From positions 1 to 63,668 of the forward strand of contig DASXUL010000063.1 in assembly GCA_036504855.1 (NCBI GenBank): a stretch of DNA of 63,668 bases, given 5' to 3'. Every line of letters starts with the position of its first letter. The first letter of the stretch is position 1. The position numbers and the translations under genes are program-made. The DNA is from DASXUL01 sp036504855. GTDB lineage: Bacteria; Armatimonadota; DTGP01; JAKQQT01. The notes under the pieces are model-generated. The model saw only the letters and a list, made by a program, of their open reading frames with translations. It searched no databases and was not told the DNA's origin. Of this stretch, positions 63,432 through 63,668 are shown one piece after another.

Positions 63432-63668
63432 AGTGCTCTGTTCGGGTGGTTCTGTGAGTCGGTCGCGTCCGTAGGAAGCATCTTCTGCATGTGAAAGGTT
63501 GGCGGGCAGGGCAAGCCCAGCCCCTACCCGGTAGGCCCGGCCGTTCACCGATCAGTGGATGGAAGCACGGAACTTGCAGGGGCTGGGCTTGCCCTGCCCT
63601 CGGAGCCTCAGATTGGCCCTTGCGCCTCGCAGTAACAGATCCTACCGAACGCGGCACACAGTGCTCTG
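63432..63668 (-). mobile_element. MITE-like element, copy 2 (inverted)
   Basis: The reverse complement matches 49945-50180 nearly end to end, including the GCCGCGTTCG terminus and the inner 20+ bp arms (63504-63528 with about 63577-63599). Both outer edges carry AGTGCTCTG as a direct repeat (63432-63440 and 63660-63668), possibly a target duplication. The window ends at or just inside its boundary. The stretch 63335-63431 before it holds no gene and should contain the ccm promoter. Confidence 0.75.

Overview
The window looks like a chromosomal segment of a high-GC bacterium, most likely Armatimonadota or a relative. This is inference from gene content: a DUF1559-type prepilin, a coproheme decarboxylase (HemQ), giant secreted beta-helix proteins ending in dockerin-like modules, a PEP-CTERM protein and a tricorn-type protease. 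No rRNA, tRNA, CRISPR array, phage gene or transposase gene was recognised. Several starts are TTG or GTG behind strong Shine-Dalgarno (SD) sequences.

Layout. 1-8.8 kb: a membrane-anchored SPOR-like protein, L28, a CBS-DUF1385 fusion, tatC with an overlapping Smr gene, an MrfA-like helicase, nikR and a CpxP-like protein. 8.9-20.6 kb: an SbcD-like nuclease, two secreted dockerin-like proteins, an orphan adenine methyltransferase overlapping udk, an STN-domain protein, ferredoxin, hemQ and an L,D-transpeptidase. 20.9-30.6 kb: carbohydrate metabolism, with tandem CE7 esterases, a cytosolic alpha/alpha-barrel protein, an epimerase, and beta-phosphoglucomutase next to a GH65 phosphorylase. 30.7-39.8 kb: an 1821-residue five-module beta-helix protein and a tricorn-like protease. 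40-46.3 kb: a TolC/MacA/MacB export operon with two tandem permeases. 46.4-49.5 kb: a three-unit QueG-like iron-sulfur protein behind an IclR regulator with a textbook sigma-70 promoter. 49.5-50.5 kb: a repeat-rich gap. 50.6-61 kb: a PEP-CTERM protein, then a starch/maltodextrin locus. 61.2-63.3 kb: ccmABCD.

The starch locus is the most coherent system. A LacI repressor is translationally coupled to a secreted GH13 amylase. A near-perfect palindrome centred on ATACGTAT lies in front of lacI, and a related site lies in front of a prepilin-like gene. Downstream on the same strand are a secreted starch-binding (CBM20-like) dockerin-like protein, one polypeptide fusing a sugar-binding protein to a MalF-type permease, and a MalG-type permease. 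No ATPase is present, so one encoded elsewhere is presumably shared.

Intergenic DNA is unusually structured. Heptamers NNNTCAG occur in sense orientation directly after stop codons and usually fold back on inverted copies. Long perfect hairpins (14-28 bp) separate many genes. A roughly 235-bp MITE-like element occurs twice in opposite orientation, once in the 49.9-50.2 kb gap and once at the right edge.
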